A stretch of DNA of 48,293 bases from Candidatus Nitrotoga sp. BS (GTDB lineage Bacteria; Pseudomonadota; Gammaproteobacteria; Burkholderiales; Gallionellaceae): the NCBI RefSeq assembly GCF_927797785.1, contig NZ_CAKMLL010000002.1, positions 1 through 48,293 on the forward strand, read 5' to 3'. Below are positions 8,719-18,477 of the stretch, one piece after another (the stretch's first letter is position 1; the number at the start of each line of letters is the position of its first letter). A program made the position numbers and the translations under genes. The notes under the pieces were generated by a model. It was not told the DNA's origin, did not search any database, and saw only the letters and a list, made by a program, of their open reading frames with translations.

Positions 8719-10188
8719 ATGAAAAAATTGAACCAACTGAATTTCGACAACACTTTTTCTCGGCTGCCAGATATTTTTCATAGCCGTCAGAATCCTACGC
8801 CTTTGCCCCATCCCTATGTGGTTAGTTTTAATGCTAGTGCTGCCGAATTAATTAATCTGGATGTAACTGAAGTTGAACGCGCGGAGTTCACCGAGTATTT
8901 TATCGGCAACCGTTTGCTGTCCGGCAGCGAACCATTATCGATGCTTTACGCTGGGCACCAGTTTGGTTACTTTGTGCCGCAGCTGGGAGATGGACGCGCA
9001 ATTTTGCTTGGTGAAGTAAAAAATAACGCTGGAGAGTATTGGGATATTCAATTGAAAGGCGCAGGTATCACACCGTTTTCACGCAATGGCGATGGGCGTG
9101 CCGTGTTGCGATCAAGTATTCGTGAATACTTGTGTTCAGAAGCGATGCATGGCTTGGGTATTCCGACTTCGCGCGCTTTGTGCATTGTCGGCAGCGATGC
9201 AGAGGTGTACCGCGAGACTATCGAAAGTGCCGCCGTTCTTACTCGTTTGTCACCGTCGCATGTGCGTTTCGGGTCGTTTGAGGTGTTCGCCTATAGAGAT
9301 CAACATGAACCGATCGCCTTGCTCGCTGATTATGTTATCGCAAAGAACTTTCCTGACATTGGCGATGCGCCGGACAAGTACTTGCGTTTTTTGAATGAGG
9401 TAATCGCGCGCACCGCAAATCTGATGGCTAAATGGCAAGCTGTCGGTTTTGCACATGGCGTGATGAATACAGACAACATGTCGATCCTTGGGCTGACTTT
9501 CGATTATGGTCCGTTCGGTTTCATGGAAACCTACGACCCGGGTTTTATTTGTAATCATTCCGACCATGGTGGGCGCTACGCTTTTGATCAACAGCCGCAA
9601 ATCGGTCTGTGGAATCTGTCTTGTCTGGCGCAGGCTTTGACGCCTATTATCGAAGTGGAGAAAGCGCAAGAGGCTCTGGAAAATTACGAGCCGACATACT
9701 ACGCACACTATATCGAATTGATGGGCAAGAAGCTGGGGCTAACCAATGTCAGCAAAGAAGATGCTACTCTCATTACACCATTGCTGGAGATGATGCACGC
9801 AAGTCAGCTGGATTACACTAATCTGTTTCGCAATTTAGGTTTGTTCAAATTCGCACCGGATGAGAAGAACAGCGAGTTACGAGATCAATTCATCGATCGA
9901 CTAGCGTTTGACGCATGGGCCGAAGTTTATCGTGCACGCCTACAGAATGAGCCGGGAACGGATGAGGAGCGGAAGGTACGCATGGATAAGGCCAACCCAA
10001 AATATATTCTGCGCAATTCCATGGCGCAAAGTGCCATTGCCATGGCTGAGCGGGAACGCAATTTTTCGGAAGTAGATCGCTTGTTGGCATTGCTTAGCCG
10101 ACCCTTCGATGAGCAACCAGAGATGGAAGATTATGCCGCACCAGCACCTGATTGGGCGCGCCATGTCGTGGTAAGTTGTTCATCCTGA
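8719..10188 (+). CDS. selO: SelO/YdiU protein AMPylase, cysteine form
   Basis: This 489-residue protein belongs to the SelO/YdiU (UPF0061) family of pseudokinases that transfer AMP to Ser, Thr or Tyr of protein substrates, with a link to redox stress. Visible family motifs are YAGHQFGYFVPQLGDGRA, LKGAGITPFSRNGDGRAVLR, the catalytic-loop equivalent GVMNTDNMSILG with FDYGPFGFMETYDP, and SDHGGRYAFDQQP. The C terminus is SCSS: a cysteine at residue 487 occupies the place of selenocysteine in the eukaryotic homologue, so no SECIS element is needed. Length is as in E. coli YdiU. It stands alone between the DUF2062 gene and folC. The 200 bases after it hold nothing recognised. Confidence 0.92.
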   Translation: MKKLNQLNFDNTFSRLPDIFHSRQNPTPLPHPYVVSFNASAAELINLDVTEVERAEFTEYFIGNRLLSGSEPLSMLYAGHQFGYFVPQLGDGRAILLGEVKNNAGEYWDIQLKGAGITPFSRNGDGRAVLRSSIREYLCSEAMHGLGIPTSRALCIVGSDAEVYRETIESAAVLTRLSPSHVRFGSFEVFAYRDQHEPIALLADYVIAKNFPDIGDAPDKYLRFLNEVIARTANLMAKWQAVGFAHGVMNTDNMSILGLTFDYGPFGFMETYDPGFICNHSDHGGRYAFDQQPQIGLWNLSCLAQALTPIIEVEKAQEALENYEPTYYAHYIELMGKKLGLTNVSKEDATLITPLLEMMHASQLDYTNLFRNLGLFKFAPDEKNSELRDQFIDRLAFDAWAEVYRARLQNEPGTDEERKVRMDKANPKYILRNSMAQSAIAMAERERNFSEVDRLLALLSRPFDEQPEMEDYAAPAPDWARHVVVSCSS

Positions 10189-10388
10189 TGAATGTTGCCA
10201 GTTCCACATTTGGTTATTACAACACAAAGCCTTAACACGATACTTGGCCGGAATTTAAACTTGGCCGATAGAGTAGGCTGTGTGTGTTGTTTGATAATGA
10301 ATACCTGCGGCTAAAGTTACTTACACATATGCTACTGGAATGAGAAATTCACCACAAAAGTATTCAAAAAATAAACAGTCAGGTTGTT

Positions 10389-11723
10389 ATGTTAGCTAAG
10401 CATAGCGCGTTGAGCGACTGGCTCGACTATCTTGAGACCAAGCATCCCAAAGCCATTGAGTTGGGCCTTGAGCGCGTTGCAAAAGTTAAACAGCAGTTGG
10501 GACTCAACCCAACTTTCCCTGTCATTGTTGTCGGCGGCACTAACGGCAAAGGTTCAGTGTGTGCAATGCTCGAAAGCATGTTGCATGCAGCGGGTTATCG
10601 CGTTGGTTGTTACACCTCGCCGCATTTGCTGGATTACAACGAGCGTGTCCGCATCGGCCAGCGGCAGGCCAGTGATATGGAGCTGTGCGCAGCATTCGAG
10701 CGGGTAGAGCAAGCGCGTACTGCATCTCATTTGCAAAATACTGACTCTCATTTGTGGGGCAAGGATGAATTGTCAGAAGTTTCGTTAACTTATTTCGAGT
10801 TTGGCACGCTGGCTGCGATGCAATGTTTTATTGATCAAGCAGTAGAGGTGGCGATACTTGAAGTGGGTCTGGGAGGGCGGCTGGACGCGGTTAATGTGTT
10901 TGACCATGATTGTGCGGTGGTTACCAGCATTGACTTGGACCATATGGAGTATCTTGGTGATACGCGTGAAGAAATTGCGTTTGAGAAGGCGGGCATTTTT
11001 CGTGTTGGGAAAGTGGCGGTGTTTGGCGATATGGATGTGCCCATTACGATTCGTGCGCAGGCGCAGCATATCGGCGCGCAGCTGTGGTGTCTGAGCGAAC
11101 AATTCAGTTTTACGGCAGGTGCGCAACAGTGGAATTATCATGGTGTGAATAACACTCGCAGCGCCTTGCCCTATCCTGCTTTGCGTGGAGCATTTCAATT
11201 GCACAATGCCAGCGCCGCATTGGCGGCGCTGGATGCGCTTAAGAATAAATTGCCGGTGAGTATGGCGGCGGTGCGGCGCGGCTTGGTCGAGGTCGTATTG
11301 CCCGGTCGCTTTCAGATTGTGCCCGGTAGGCCGATGCTGATTTTGGATGTGGCGCACAATCCACAGGCGGCTCGCTCGCTGGCGCAAAATCTGACTGACT
11401 TGCCGCCTTGTAAGAAGACTTTTGCAGTGTTCGCCATGCTTAAGGATAAGGATATGGCCAGTGTGGCGCGTGCGCTTAAAGGGCAAGTGGATGTCTGGCT
11501 AGTGGCTGGCATAGCCGCGCCGCGCGGAGCAACGACTGCGGAATTATCCAGTGTGTTATATGCCGATGGAGTGAAATGCGCGGTGCTGACGTTCGTCACG
11601 GTAACAGATGCGCTTCAGTATGCCTGTAATGAGGCCGTCGAAAATGATAGAATCATAGCATTTGGTTCATTCTACACAGTAGCAGAAGTAATGCGTGCGC
11701 AGTCTATGCTGCGCTTGATTTGA
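10389..11723 (+). CDS. folC: Bifunctional dihydrofolate synthase / folylpolyglutamate synthase
   Basis: This 444-residue member of the Mur ligase superfamily makes dihydrofolate from dihydropteroate and glutamate, then adds further glutamates to folates. The ATP-binding loop GGTNGKGSV lies at residues 49-57. The family motif LEVGLGGRLDAVN is in the centre, SIDLDHMEYLGDTREEIAFEKAGI follows, and the C-terminal domain has DVAHNPQAAR. It begins a tightly packed rightward cluster: SPOR protein 10 bases on, then cvpA and purF. This order is conserved in beta- and gammaproteobacteria, usually preceded by accD, which is not present here. Confidence 0.95.
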   Translation: MLAKHSALSDWLDYLETKHPKAIELGLERVAKVKQQLGLNPTFPVIVVGGTNGKGSVCAMLESMLHAAGYRVGCYTSPHLLDYNERVRIGQRQASDMELCAAFERVEQARTASHLQNTDSHLWGKDELSEVSLTYFEFGTLAAMQCFIDQAVEVAILEVGLGGRLDAVNVFDHDCAVVTSIDLDHMEYLGDTREEIAFEKAGIFRVGKVAVFGDMDVPITIRAQAQHIGAQLWCLSEQFSFTAGAQQWNYHGVNNTRSALPYPALRGAFQLHNASAALAALDALKNKLPVSMAAVRRGLVEVVLPGRFQIVPGRPMLILDVAHNPQAARSLAQNLTDLPPCKKTFAVFAMLKDKDMASVARALKGQVDVWLVAGIAAPRGATTAELSSVLYADGVKCAVLTFVTVTDALQYACNEAVENDRIIAFGSFYTVAEVMRAQSMLRLI

Positions 11724-11733
11724 ACGGAGATAC

Positions 11734-12357
11734 ATGATGGCAAAACAACTCATGGATGATGAAATCAGTCTCAAACGTCGAGCAAGACGTCGGTTGATTG
11801 GCGCAGGAGCGCTTGCCATTGTGATTGTGGTATTGCTGCCCATGGTGTTGGATAGTGAACCCAAGTTAGTGGGGCAGGATATTGAGTTACGAATTCCAGA
11901 TAAGGATAAGGTGGGTGAGTTCATGCCCAAGATGGGCGTGCCGTCAGCGCCAGTCTCCTTTCCTGTGGATTCTTCACCGCTTGCTGTCCCTGCTTCAGCA
12001 GTGCCCGGCATGCCTGTTGTTAAAAGCCAAGTAGCCGCAGCACCGCAACAAGCTGATAAAAGTAAGCTTGCTCCAGTCAAGGCTGAAACTGCGTCAGTGG
12101 AGAATAATCCTATAGAAGATAGGCAACACACGCCACACTCTGGTTTTGTGGTGCAAGTCGGCGCATTTACCAACGCCGACACTGCACACCAATGGCAGAA
12201 AAAATTGAGCAAACAAAATATCAAGGCTTACACCGAGAAGATCGGTAACAAGACCCGTGTGCGCGCGGGGCCTTATGCCACGCGTGAAGCTGCAGAAAAT
12301 GTGAACAAAAAACTGGAGGCGCAAGGCCTGAAGTCGACGGTAAGTTCAGTGTATTAA
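11734..12357 (+). CDS. SPOR-domain cell-division protein (DedD-like)
   Basis: A 207-residue protein with a cytoplasmic basic start (LKRRARRRLIGAGALAIVIVVLLP marks the single membrane helix, about residues 14-38), a proline/alanine-rich periplasmic linker, and a C-terminal SPOR domain (about 130-207, beginning FVVQVGAFTNADTAHQWQKKL and containing TRVRAGPYATREAAE). SPOR domains bind denuded peptidoglycan glycans at the septum. Position between folC and cvpA matches DedD of E. coli. Two adjacent ATGs (11734 and 11737) follow a GGAG ribosome-binding site; either may be used. cvpA starts 2 bases after the stop. Confidence 0.88.
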   Translation: MMAKQLMDDEISLKRRARRRLIGAGALAIVIVVLLPMVLDSEPKLVGQDIELRIPDKDKVGEFMPKMGVPSAPVSFPVDSSPLAVPASAVPGMPVVKSQVAAAPQQADKSKLAPVKAETASVENNPIEDRQHTPHSGFVVQVGAFTNADTAHQWQKKLSKQNIKAYTEKIGNKTRVRAGPYATREAAENVNKKLEAQGLKSTVSSVY

Positions 12358-12359
12358 GC

Positions 12360-12860
12360 ATGACATGGTTTGATTATATTGTCGTTATTATCACCTTATG
12401 GTCGGTGTTGCTGGGATGGTGGCGTGGTTTTGTGTATGAGGTACTTTCGCTACTCGGCTGGGTCATAGCGTATGTGGTGGCACGTTGGCAGGCTGTTAAT
12501 TTTGCAACGTTTATGCCGACAGCGTTGGGAGTGGATGCGATTAAAGTCACGGTTGCTTTTGCTTTGCTGTTTGTGGCTACTTTGATTGTCAGTAGTATTG
12601 TGGTATGGATGTTATCGAAATTAATTAAATCGATAGGCCTTGGATGGTTGGATGGCTTATTCGGTAGCATGTTTGGCATGTTACGGGGCACGCTATTAGT
12701 GCTGATATTGGTGCTGCTGGCAGGATTAACTGATTTGCCGAAGGAGCCGTTTTGGCGTGAGGCGAAGCTGAGCAAGCCTTTGGAAAGAATGGCTCTGGCA
12801 AGTCTGGTCTGGTTGCCAGATAGCGTGGCGCGCCATGTCCATTTCGGATCGAAAAAATGA
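12360..12860 (+). CDS. cvpA: CvpA family membrane protein
   Basis: This 166-residue protein has four predicted transmembrane helices and the CvpA signature at its start (TWFDYIVVIITLWSVLLGWWRGFVYEVLSLLGW). A second characteristic stretch, GLGWLDGLFGSMFGMLRGTL, lies at about residues 97-116. CvpA was named for colicin V production but is better regarded as a conserved envelope-associated protein tied to purF. It is the third gene of the folC-SPOR-cvpA-purF unit, with 2 bases to the gene before and 16 to purF. Confidence 0.92.
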   Translation: MTWFDYIVVIITLWSVLLGWWRGFVYEVLSLLGWVIAYVVARWQAVNFATFMPTALGVDAIKVTVAFALLFVATLIVSSIVVWMLSKLIKSIGLGWLDGLFGSMFGMLRGTLLVLILVLLAGLTDLPKEPFWREAKLSKPLERMALASLVWLPDSVARHVHFGSKK

Positions 12861-12876
12861 TTATTGGGGTTAAAAT

Positions 12877-14397
12877 ATGTGTGGCATTTTAGGCGTTGTT
12901 ACGCAATCATCGGCCAATCAAATTCTATATGATGGGTTGCTTGTGTTGCAGCATCGCGGGCAGGATGCCGCAGGTATTGCCACCATTGAAGGAAATACCT
13001 TTCATCTGCACAAAGGTAATGGCTTGGTACGTGATGTGTTCCGAACGCGTAACATGCGAGCGCTGCGTGGCAATTCGGGCATAGCGCATGTCCGCTATCC
13101 TACTGCGGGTTCTGCCATCGATCACAATGAAGCACAGCCATTTTATGTAAATTCGCCATTCGGCATTGTGCTTGGACATAACGGTAACTTGACCAATACC
13201 GAGCAATTGCAGCAAGAATTGTTTCTGGAAGATAGGCGTCATGTAAATACCAAGTCCGATTCGGAAGTGTTGCTGAATGTGCTTGCACACGAGTTGCAAG
13301 CTAATTCCACAATGCGTTATCGGCTTGATATTAAAAGTATCTTTGCAGCCGTATCTGGAGTGCATCGTCGCTGCCATGGTGCTTACGCAGTGGTGGCAAT
13401 GATTGCGGGTTATGGTCTGCTGGCGTTCCGAGATGTTTATGGTATCCGGCCACTGGTATTGGGTAGTAATCAAACTGAAAATGGCACGGAATATTTGATT
13501 GCTTCGGAAAGCGTCGCGCTGGATACGCTAGGCTTCAAGTTTCTGCGCGATATTGCACCAGGTGAATCGGTATTTATTGAATTTAATGGGAACTTGCACA
13601 GTCAGCAATGTGCAGAAAATCCCACACTTAATCCATGCATTTTTGAGTATGTTTATCTGGCGCGTCCGGATTCAGTGATCAATGGGGTTTCGGTATATGA
13701 GACACGTTTGAACATGGGTGAAAATCTGGCCGACAAAATTTCTCGTGAATGGCAGCAGCATGATATTGATGTAGTAATTCCTATTCCGGACTCCAGCCGT
13801 CCTAGTGCCTTGCAATTGGCTAATCGTTTGGGTATCTCATTCCGTGAAGGTTTTGTGAAAAACCGTTATATTGGACGTACCTTCATTATGCCGGGACAGG
13901 CAATGAGGAAAAAGTCTGTGCGTCAGAAGCTAAATCCAATTAGCGTAGAGTTTAAGGATAAAAATGTCTTGTTGGTGGACGATTCCATCGTACGCGGCAC
14001 CACTAGCCGTGAAATTGTTCAAATGGCGCGTGATGCCGGAGCGCGCAAGGTGTACTTCGCCTCCGCTGCACCCCCGGTACGTTTCCCAAATGTGTATGGG
14101 ATTGATATGCCGAGTCGCAGGGAGCTGATTGCCACCGGCCGTAGTGATGAGGAAATTTGTCGTGAGATCGGTGCAGACAGATTGGTTTATCAGGATATTG
14201 AAGATCTTAAAGCGGCAGTGCGCAAGATGAATCCGAAACTTAAGTACTTTGATGCTTCATGTTTTGATGGAGATTACATAACGGGAGATGTTACATCAGA
14301 GTATCTCGATGCAATTGAAGCGGCGCGTGAAAATAGCAAGGTAAGTACGGATGATGATTCCAGCCAGCTTGATCTTGATTTAGTCGCGAACCAATAA
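12877..14397 (+). CDS. purF: Amidophosphoribosyltransferase
   Basis: PurF, 506 residues, catalyses the first committed step of purine synthesis, converting PRPP and glutamine to phosphoribosylamine. Cys2, exposed after removal of Met1, is the glutaminase nucleophile (MCGILGVV). The N-terminal Ntn-hydrolase domain shows [12 protein letters not shown] and GHNGNLTN. The phosphoribosyltransferase domain has the PRPP loop [14 protein letters not shown] at about residues 364-377. Length is normal. It is the last gene of its cluster; the ribosomal gene that follows has its own promoter. Confidence 0.96.
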   Translation: MCGILGVVTQSSANQILYDGLLVLQHRGQDAAGIATIEGNTFHLHKGNGLVRDVFRTRNMRALRGNSGIAHVRYPTAGSAIDHNEAQPFYVNSPFGIVLGHNGNLTNTEQLQQELFLEDRRHVNTKSDSEVLLNVLAHELQANSTMRYRLDIKSIFAAVSGVHRRCHGAYAVVAMIAGYGLLAFRDVYGIRPLVLGSNQTENGTEYLIASESVALDTLGFKFLRDIAPGESVFIEFNGNLHSQQCAENPTLNPCIFEYVYLARPDSVINGVSVYETRLNMGENLADKISREWQQHDIDVVIPIPDSSRPSALQLANRLGISFREGFVKNRYIGRTFIMPGQAMRKKSVRQKLNPISVEFKDKNVLLVDDSIVRGTTSREIVQMARDAGARKVYFASAAPPVRFPNVYGIDMPSRRELIATGRSDEEICREIGADRLVYQDIEDLKAAVRKMNPKLKYFDASCFDGDYITGDVTSEYLDAIEAARENSKVSTDDDSSQLDLDLVANQ

Positions 14398-14488
14398 TGT
14401 GAATTTCTGATAAAACTAAAGCGACCAGAAAATGCATGCTACAGAAATAGAAATGCTCCTTGGTACTGGAACCGAGAATTGAATTTGT

Positions 14489-14518
14489 TTGACAGGGGCC
14501 GGTCTTTTAGCATAGAAT
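14489..14518 (+). promoter_or_regulatory. Sigma-70-type promoter for rplM-rpsI
   Basis: A perfect -35 box TTGACA (14489-14494) and a -10 box TAGAAT (14513-14518) are separated by 18 bases. The predicted start lies some 30 bases upstream of the rplM ATG at 14562. This is the clearest housekeeping promoter in the window and fits separate, strong expression of the ribosomal pair. Confidence 0.65.
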
Positions 14519-14561
14519 TCGCGCCCTTGAAAGTTCACTAATTCTTGTTTTAGGAAGTGCT

Positions 14562-14999
14562 ATGAAAACATTTTCAGCTAAGGCTCATGAAGTCCAGCAT
14601 GACTGGTATTTGGTAGATGCTGCTGACAAAATTTTAGGTCGGTTAGCCAGTCAAATTGCAGCCCGTCTACGCGGTAAACATAAGGCAATATATACACCGC
14701 ACGTGGATACGGGCGACTTTATCGTCGTGGTCAATGCTGAGAAGCTGCGCGTTACCGGTAACAAGGCGCAAGACAAGGTTTATCATCGTCATACTGGCTA
14801 TCCTGGCGGACTTTATACCACCAACTTTATTAAGTTGCAGGAACGTCATCCAGACCGCGTGCTGCAAAAAGCGGTTAAAGGTATGCTGCCAAAAGGTCCT
14901 TTAGGCTATGCCATGTTGCGTAAGCTTAAGATTTATGGTGGAGCTGAACATCCACATTCGGCACAGCAACCTAAACCTATTGATCTATTGAAAGCTTAA
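14562..14999 (+). CDS. rplM: 50S ribosomal protein L13
   Basis: This 145-residue protein is uL13. It opens [20 protein letters not shown], contains [17 protein letters not shown] and the conserved [14 protein letters not shown], and ends with [22 protein letters not shown]13 is an early-assembly protein of the large subunit that contacts 23S rRNA. It is followed after 2 bases by rpsI, the standard bacterial pairing. Confidence 0.98.
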   Translation: MKTFSAKAHEVQHDWYLVDAADKILGRLASQIAARLRGKHKAIYTPHVDTGDFIVVVNAEKLRVTGNKAQDKVYHRHTGYPGGLYTTNFIKLQERHPDRVLQKAVKGMLPKGPLGYAMLRKLKIYGGAEHPHSAQQPKPIDLLKA

Positions 15000-15001
15000 T
15001 C

Positions 15002-15394
15002 ATGAATGTGACTTACAACTATGGTACCGGTCGTCGTAAGAGCGCAGTAGCTCGAGTATTCATTAAACCAGGCAAGGGTGATATTGTGGTAAACGATAAG
15101 CCTCTCGATGTATTTTTTTCGAGAGAAACTGGTCGTATGATAGTACGTCAGCCGCTGGAGCTTGCTGAGATGGTTGATAAATTTGATATTTTGATTACCG
15201 TGTGTGGAGGTGGTGAATCTGGCCAAGCTGGAGCGGTTCGTCATGGCATCACTCGTGCTCTGATAGATTTTGACGCGAGTTTGAAACCAATGTTGAGCAA
15301 AGCTGGACTTGTTACCCGCGATGCGCGTGAAGTTGAGCGTAAAAAAGTTGGTTTACGCAAGGCGCGCCGTCGCAAGCAATTCTCCAAGCGTTAA
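15002..15394 (+). CDS. rpsI: 30S ribosomal protein S9
   Basis: This 130-residue protein is uS9. Visible features are [14 protein letters not shown] near the start, [19 protein letters not shown] in the middle, and the highly basic C-terminal tail RRRKQFSKR that reaches the ribosomal P site and contacts tRNA. It follows rplM by 2 bases and is closed by a strong rho-independent terminator 20 bases downstream. Confidence 0.98.
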   Translation: MNVTYNYGTGRRKSAVARVFIKPGKGDIVVNDKPLDVFFSRETGRMIVRQPLELAEMVDKFDILITVCGGGESGQAGAVRHGITRALIDFDASLKPMLSKAGLVTRDAREVERKKVGLRKARRRKQFSKR

Positions 15395-15413
15395 GCGTAT
15401 TTGGAGTGTTTGG

Positions 15414-15437
15414 AAAAACCGCCTTTGGGCGGTTTTT
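15414..15437 (+). terminator. Rho-independent terminator of rplM-rpsI
   Basis: A 10-bp stem AAAAACCGCC / GGCGGTTTTT with a 4-base loop (15424-15427) lies 20 bases after the rpsI stop. The A-rich 5' arm makes it potentially bidirectional. The stretch 15438-15659 to argC shows no convincing gene. Confidence 0.92.
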
Positions 15438-15659
15438 CATTTTCAGATTTAATTTCGTAAAACAAATAGTTGGCAAACAGCTGAACATTGCATAAGCTGG
15501 GATAACGCATTGACATTATTTTGATAAGCTTGAAGAAGTCTGACGCGGTTAAATCTGTCACGTACTGAACGAGTTTAGCACTGTCGATCGCCTTCACAGT
15601 GATAATTGCTGCTGAATGATATTTGCAATACATAACGCAACGTTCAATAGGGGAAGGAA

Positions 15660-16688
15660 GTGATTAAAGTTGGTATCGTTGGAGGTACAGGTTATACGGG
15701 AGTCGAGCTGCTAAGGTTGTTAGCGCTACATCCGAAAGTGGAGTTGCGTGCCATTACCTCGCGCGCCGACCAAGGAGTGCCAGTCAGCCAGATGTTCCCC
15801 AGCTTGCGCGGCTATGTGGATTTATGTTTTACCCACCAAGACGAAGCACACCTAGATCAATGTGACTTGGTGTTCTTTGCCACACCCAATGGTATTGCCA
15901 TGCAGCATGCCCGAGCATTGCTTGACGCAGGTGTGCGGATAATAGATTTAGCGGCGGACTTTCGTATTCAAGACGTGGGGGTGTGGGAAAAATGGTATGG
16001 AATGAACCACGCTTGCCCTGATCTGGTTCCTGAAGCAATATATGGTCTGCCAGAGAGTAACCGCGAGCAGATTAAACATGCGCGGTTAGTGGCCAATCCG
16101 GGTTGCTATCCAACGGCCGTTCAGCTCGGTTTTATTCCGCTGCTGGAAGCGGGGATTGTGGACTGTAACAGCTTGATTGCTGATGTTAAATCGGGTGTGT
16201 CCGGTGCGGGACGCAAAGCAGAGGTCAGTATCATGTTTGCCGAAGCGGCGGACAACTTCAAAGCCTACAGCGTATCTGGGCATCGCCACTTACCGGAAAT
16301 TAGCCAAGGACTCGCGCGAGCGGCACAACAGAAAGTCGATCTTACCTTTGTGCCACATCTGACCCCGATGATACGTGGTATTCATGCCACATTGTATTCG
16401 CGTATACAATGTGACGTCGACCTGCAGGCGCTGTATGAGCGGCATTACGCCGATGAGATATTCGTGGATGTAATGCCAGCCGGTAGTCATCCGGAAACGC
16501 GTACGGTACGCGGTGCAAATTACTGTCGTATCGCGGTACATCGGCCGCAACAAGGTAATACTGTGGTTGTATTATCAATAATTGACAATCTGGTCAAAGG
16601 TGCAGCTGGTCAAGCGGTACAAAATATGAATATTATGTTTGGCCTACCTGAAACAACAGCACTGACTAGCATCCCACTCTTGCCTTAG
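15660..16688 (+). CDS. argC: N-acetyl-gamma-glutamyl-phosphate reductase
   Basis: ArgC, 342 residues, catalyses the third step of arginine synthesis, the NADPH-dependent reduction of N-acetylglutamyl phosphate to the semialdehyde. The Rossmann loop GGTGYTG is at residues 8-14 and the catalytic cysteine is Cys149 in [18 protein letters not shown] carries the conserved histidine. Translation starts at GTG (15660) after a strong purine-rich ribosome-binding site (GGGGAAGGAA). The location after rpsI is typical of betaproteobacteria. Confidence 0.95.
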   Translation: MIKVGIVGGTGYTGVELLRLLALHPKVELRAITSRADQGVPVSQMFPSLRGYVDLCFTHQDEAHLDQCDLVFFATPNGIAMQHARALLDAGVRIIDLAADFRIQDVGVWEKWYGMNHACPDLVPEAIYGLPESNREQIKHARLVANPGCYPTAVQLGFIPLLEAGIVDCNSLIADVKSGVSGAGRKAEVSIMFAEAADNFKAYSVSGHRHLPEISQGLARAAQQKVDLTFVPHLTPMIRGIHATLYSRIQCDVDLQALYERHYADEIFVDVMPAGSHPETRTVRGANYCRIAVHRPQQGNTVVVLSIIDNLVKGAAGQAVQNMNIMFGLPETTALTSIPLLP

Positions 16689-16866
16689 AATAATTATAGA
16701 TGGCCTGAATGGACTTAAGCGAGAGGCAATAACCCAACGCACCTGCTTGCGTGCTTGGTAATAGCTTGCATGGCTTCTACACGAGGTTTTGAGCGGGTCA
16801 AGCTTCACTTTACTTTCGGCAGTTAATTTTTCAAATTTTAATCATCATGTTATTCCACTTACCCTG

Positions 16867-17069
16867 GCAGCCTGTCGGACTTAAAGAAAATCGGCTGCAT
16901 ATTTAGCTGAGTGGCGATTATTTCGCAGAATGCTTGGGAAATAGAACAACGATTACCCTGCAAAATCGTTAAGTAGGTAAGCAGGCATTTAGCCGCAAGG
17001 TGAAAGCTCGCAAAATCTACACTGGCTCAGCTAAACTTTAGCTACAATTCTTAAAGTCCGACAAGCTGC
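16867..17069. repeat. Short inverted-repeat element, family 2 (copy A, MITE-like)
   Basis: A non-coding 203-bp element in the 532-bp gap between argC and ilvE. The left end begins GCAGCCTGTCGGACTTAAAG; the reverse complement of the right end begins GCAGCTTGTCGGACTTTAAG. Internal sequence (TTGGGAAATAGAACAACGAT, then GCAAGGTGAAAGCTCGCAAA) is matched closely by the reverse complement of copy B at 24973-25179, which shows that the two are one family. No coding capacity is seen. The flanks 16689-16866 and 17070-17220 hold nothing else recognised. Confidence 0.75.
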
Positions 17070-17220
17070 TAGATCAAGAAGCTCACGAAATTCAGGACAG
17101 TTCGAAAAAATCGTTCATTAGAAACCTTTTGATTCATGTTTGAACGATACTATTACTTCATAAAGTACACGGAAAACGTTAGAATCGCGGTCTTTGCAAT
17201 ACTCTTGAGGAAATTCAACC

Positions 17221-18141
17221 ATGTCTATGGCTGACCGCGACGGTTTTATCTGGTATGACGGCAAACTCGTGCCTTGGCGAGATGCCACAACACATGTATT
17301 GACGCATACCCTGCACTACGGCATGGGTGTGTTTGAAGGTGTGCGAGCATACAAAACTGCTCAGGGTACGGCAATCTTCCGCCTTAAGGATCATACCGAC
17401 CGGCTGTTCAATTCAGCCTATATCTTTAAGATGAAGATGCCGTTCGACAAAGAAACTCTGATGGAGGCGCAACGAGAAGTAGTGCGCGCCAATAATCTGG
17501 AGTCCTGTTACATCCGGCCCATTGTGTTCTATGGCTCTGAAGCCATGGGTATCGCTGCCACTGCTGTAAGCGTCCATGTCGCCGTTGCGGCTTGGCCATG
17601 GGGCGCGTATCTTGGTGTAGATGGAATGGAAAAAGGCATTCGTGTAAAAACTTCCAGTTTCACCCGCCATCACGTAAACATTAATATGTGCCGTTCCAAA
17701 TCAGTCGGCACCTATACCAACTCCATTCTGGCCCATCAAGAAGTAGCGCATGATGGCTATGATGAGGCGTTGCTACTGGATGTGGATGGTTATGTGGCGG
17801 AAGGAGCGGGCGAGAATATCTTTATTGTGAAAAAAGGCAAGCTGTACACACCCGACCTGACTTCCTGTCTGGAAGGCATTACGCGCGACTCCATCATCAC
17901 ACTGGCGGCTGGTCTTGGTTTGCAACTGTTCGAAAAACGCATCACGCGCGATGAAGTATATTGTGCCGACGAAGCCTTCTTTACTGGAACTGCGGCAGAG
18001 GTTACACCGATCTGTGAGCTGGATAACCGCACTATAGGCAATGGGTCGCGCGGCCCGATCACAACGCGCCTGCAAGCGCTATTTTTCGATTGTGTCAGTG
18101 GAAAAAATCCGCAACATGCCGATTGGTTGGCACACGTTTAA
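17221..18141 (+). CDS. ilvE: Branched-chain amino acid aminotransferase
   Basis: This 306-residue protein is a fold-type IV PLP aminotransferase that makes leucine, isoleucine and valine from their keto acids. The PLP lysine is Lys160 (CRSKSVGTYTNS). Other family motifs are HYGMGVFEGVRAY near residues 32-44 and VDGYVAEGAGENIFIV, whose EGAGEN loop binds cofactor phosphate. Length is as in E. coli IlvE. It is followed 10 bases later by a small zinc-finger gene, a pairing common in betaproteobacteria. Confidence 0.94.
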   Translation: MSMADRDGFIWYDGKLVPWRDATTHVLTHTLHYGMGVFEGVRAYKTAQGTAIFRLKDHTDRLFNSAYIFKMKMPFDKETLMEAQREVVRANNLESCYIRPIVFYGSEAMGIAATAVSVHVAVAAWPWGAYLGVDGMEKGIRVKTSSFTRHHVNINMCRSKSVGTYTNSILAHQEVAHDGYDEALLLDVDGYVAEGAGENIFIVKKGKLYTPDLTSCLEGITRDSIITLAAGLGLQLFEKRITRDEVYCADEAFFTGTAAEVTPICELDNRTIGNGSRGPITTRLQALFFDCVSGKNPQHADWLAHV

Positions 18142-18151
18142 AAGGAATTAT

Positions 18152-18352
18152 ATGCAAACCGAACACGCCAAGCTACGCTATATCGAAGTGACCACTGCAG
18201 ACTTACCACTTTTTTGCCCCATGCCTAATATGAGCTTATGGAATGCACATCCTAGAGTGGCTATTCCCGTAGACAAAGTCGGCGAAGCGCGCTGCCCCTA
18301 TTGCGGCACACTTTACAAGTTCAAGGGAGAGTTACCTAAAGGACATCATTAA
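18152..18352 (+). CDS. CHCC-type zinc-finger protein
   Basis: A 66-residue protein. The start at 18152 is chosen because AAAGGAA lies just upstream and the family begins at this point. Zinc ligands follow the CHCC pattern: Cys in PLFCPMPN, His in NAHPRV, and two Cys in ARCPYCGTLY. The domain is related to the zinc-binding region of the complex I accessory subunit NDUFS6. Bacterial members are uncharacterised small proteins, often next to ilvE. The gene end overlaps the first of three inverted repeats. Confidence 0.85.
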   Translation: MQTEHAKLRYIEVTTADLPLFCPMPNMSLWNAHPRVAIPVDKVGEARCPYCGTLYKFKGELPKGHH

Positions 18353-18443
18353 AAATCCCCTTTAGGTGCGGACTCATGGAGTGCGCGATCACATCAAGCA
18401 CGCACTCCCGCTAACGTTGTTTCGTGACTCTTGATAGAGTCAC
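18334..18443 (+). promoter_or_regulatory. Cluster of three perfect inverted repeats (hairpins)
   Basis: Three hairpins lie in succession. ACCTAAAGG (18334-18342) pairs with CCTTTAGGT (18359-18367) and spans the zinc-finger stop. GGAGTGCG (18378-18385) pairs with CGCACTCC (18401-18408). GTGACTCT (18424-18431) pairs with AGAGTCAC (18436-18443) across a 4-base loop. None is followed by a T-run, so they are not standard terminators. They could stabilise the upstream mRNA, act with Rho, or influence expression of the mutase gene 35 bases further on. Confidence 0.5.
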
Positions 18444-18477
18444 ATGCATATCCTTATCCAATTCATGGAGTAAAACA

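Noticed and set aside
10785-11486. Long minus-strand frame of 233 codons
   Set aside because: Entirely antisense to folC, whose motifs are clear; the composition is that of an antisense shadow.
15391-15633. Minus-strand open frame of 80 codons after rpsI
   Set aside because: Its end covers the rpsI terminator, there is no ribosome-binding site or family pattern, and it is probably chance.
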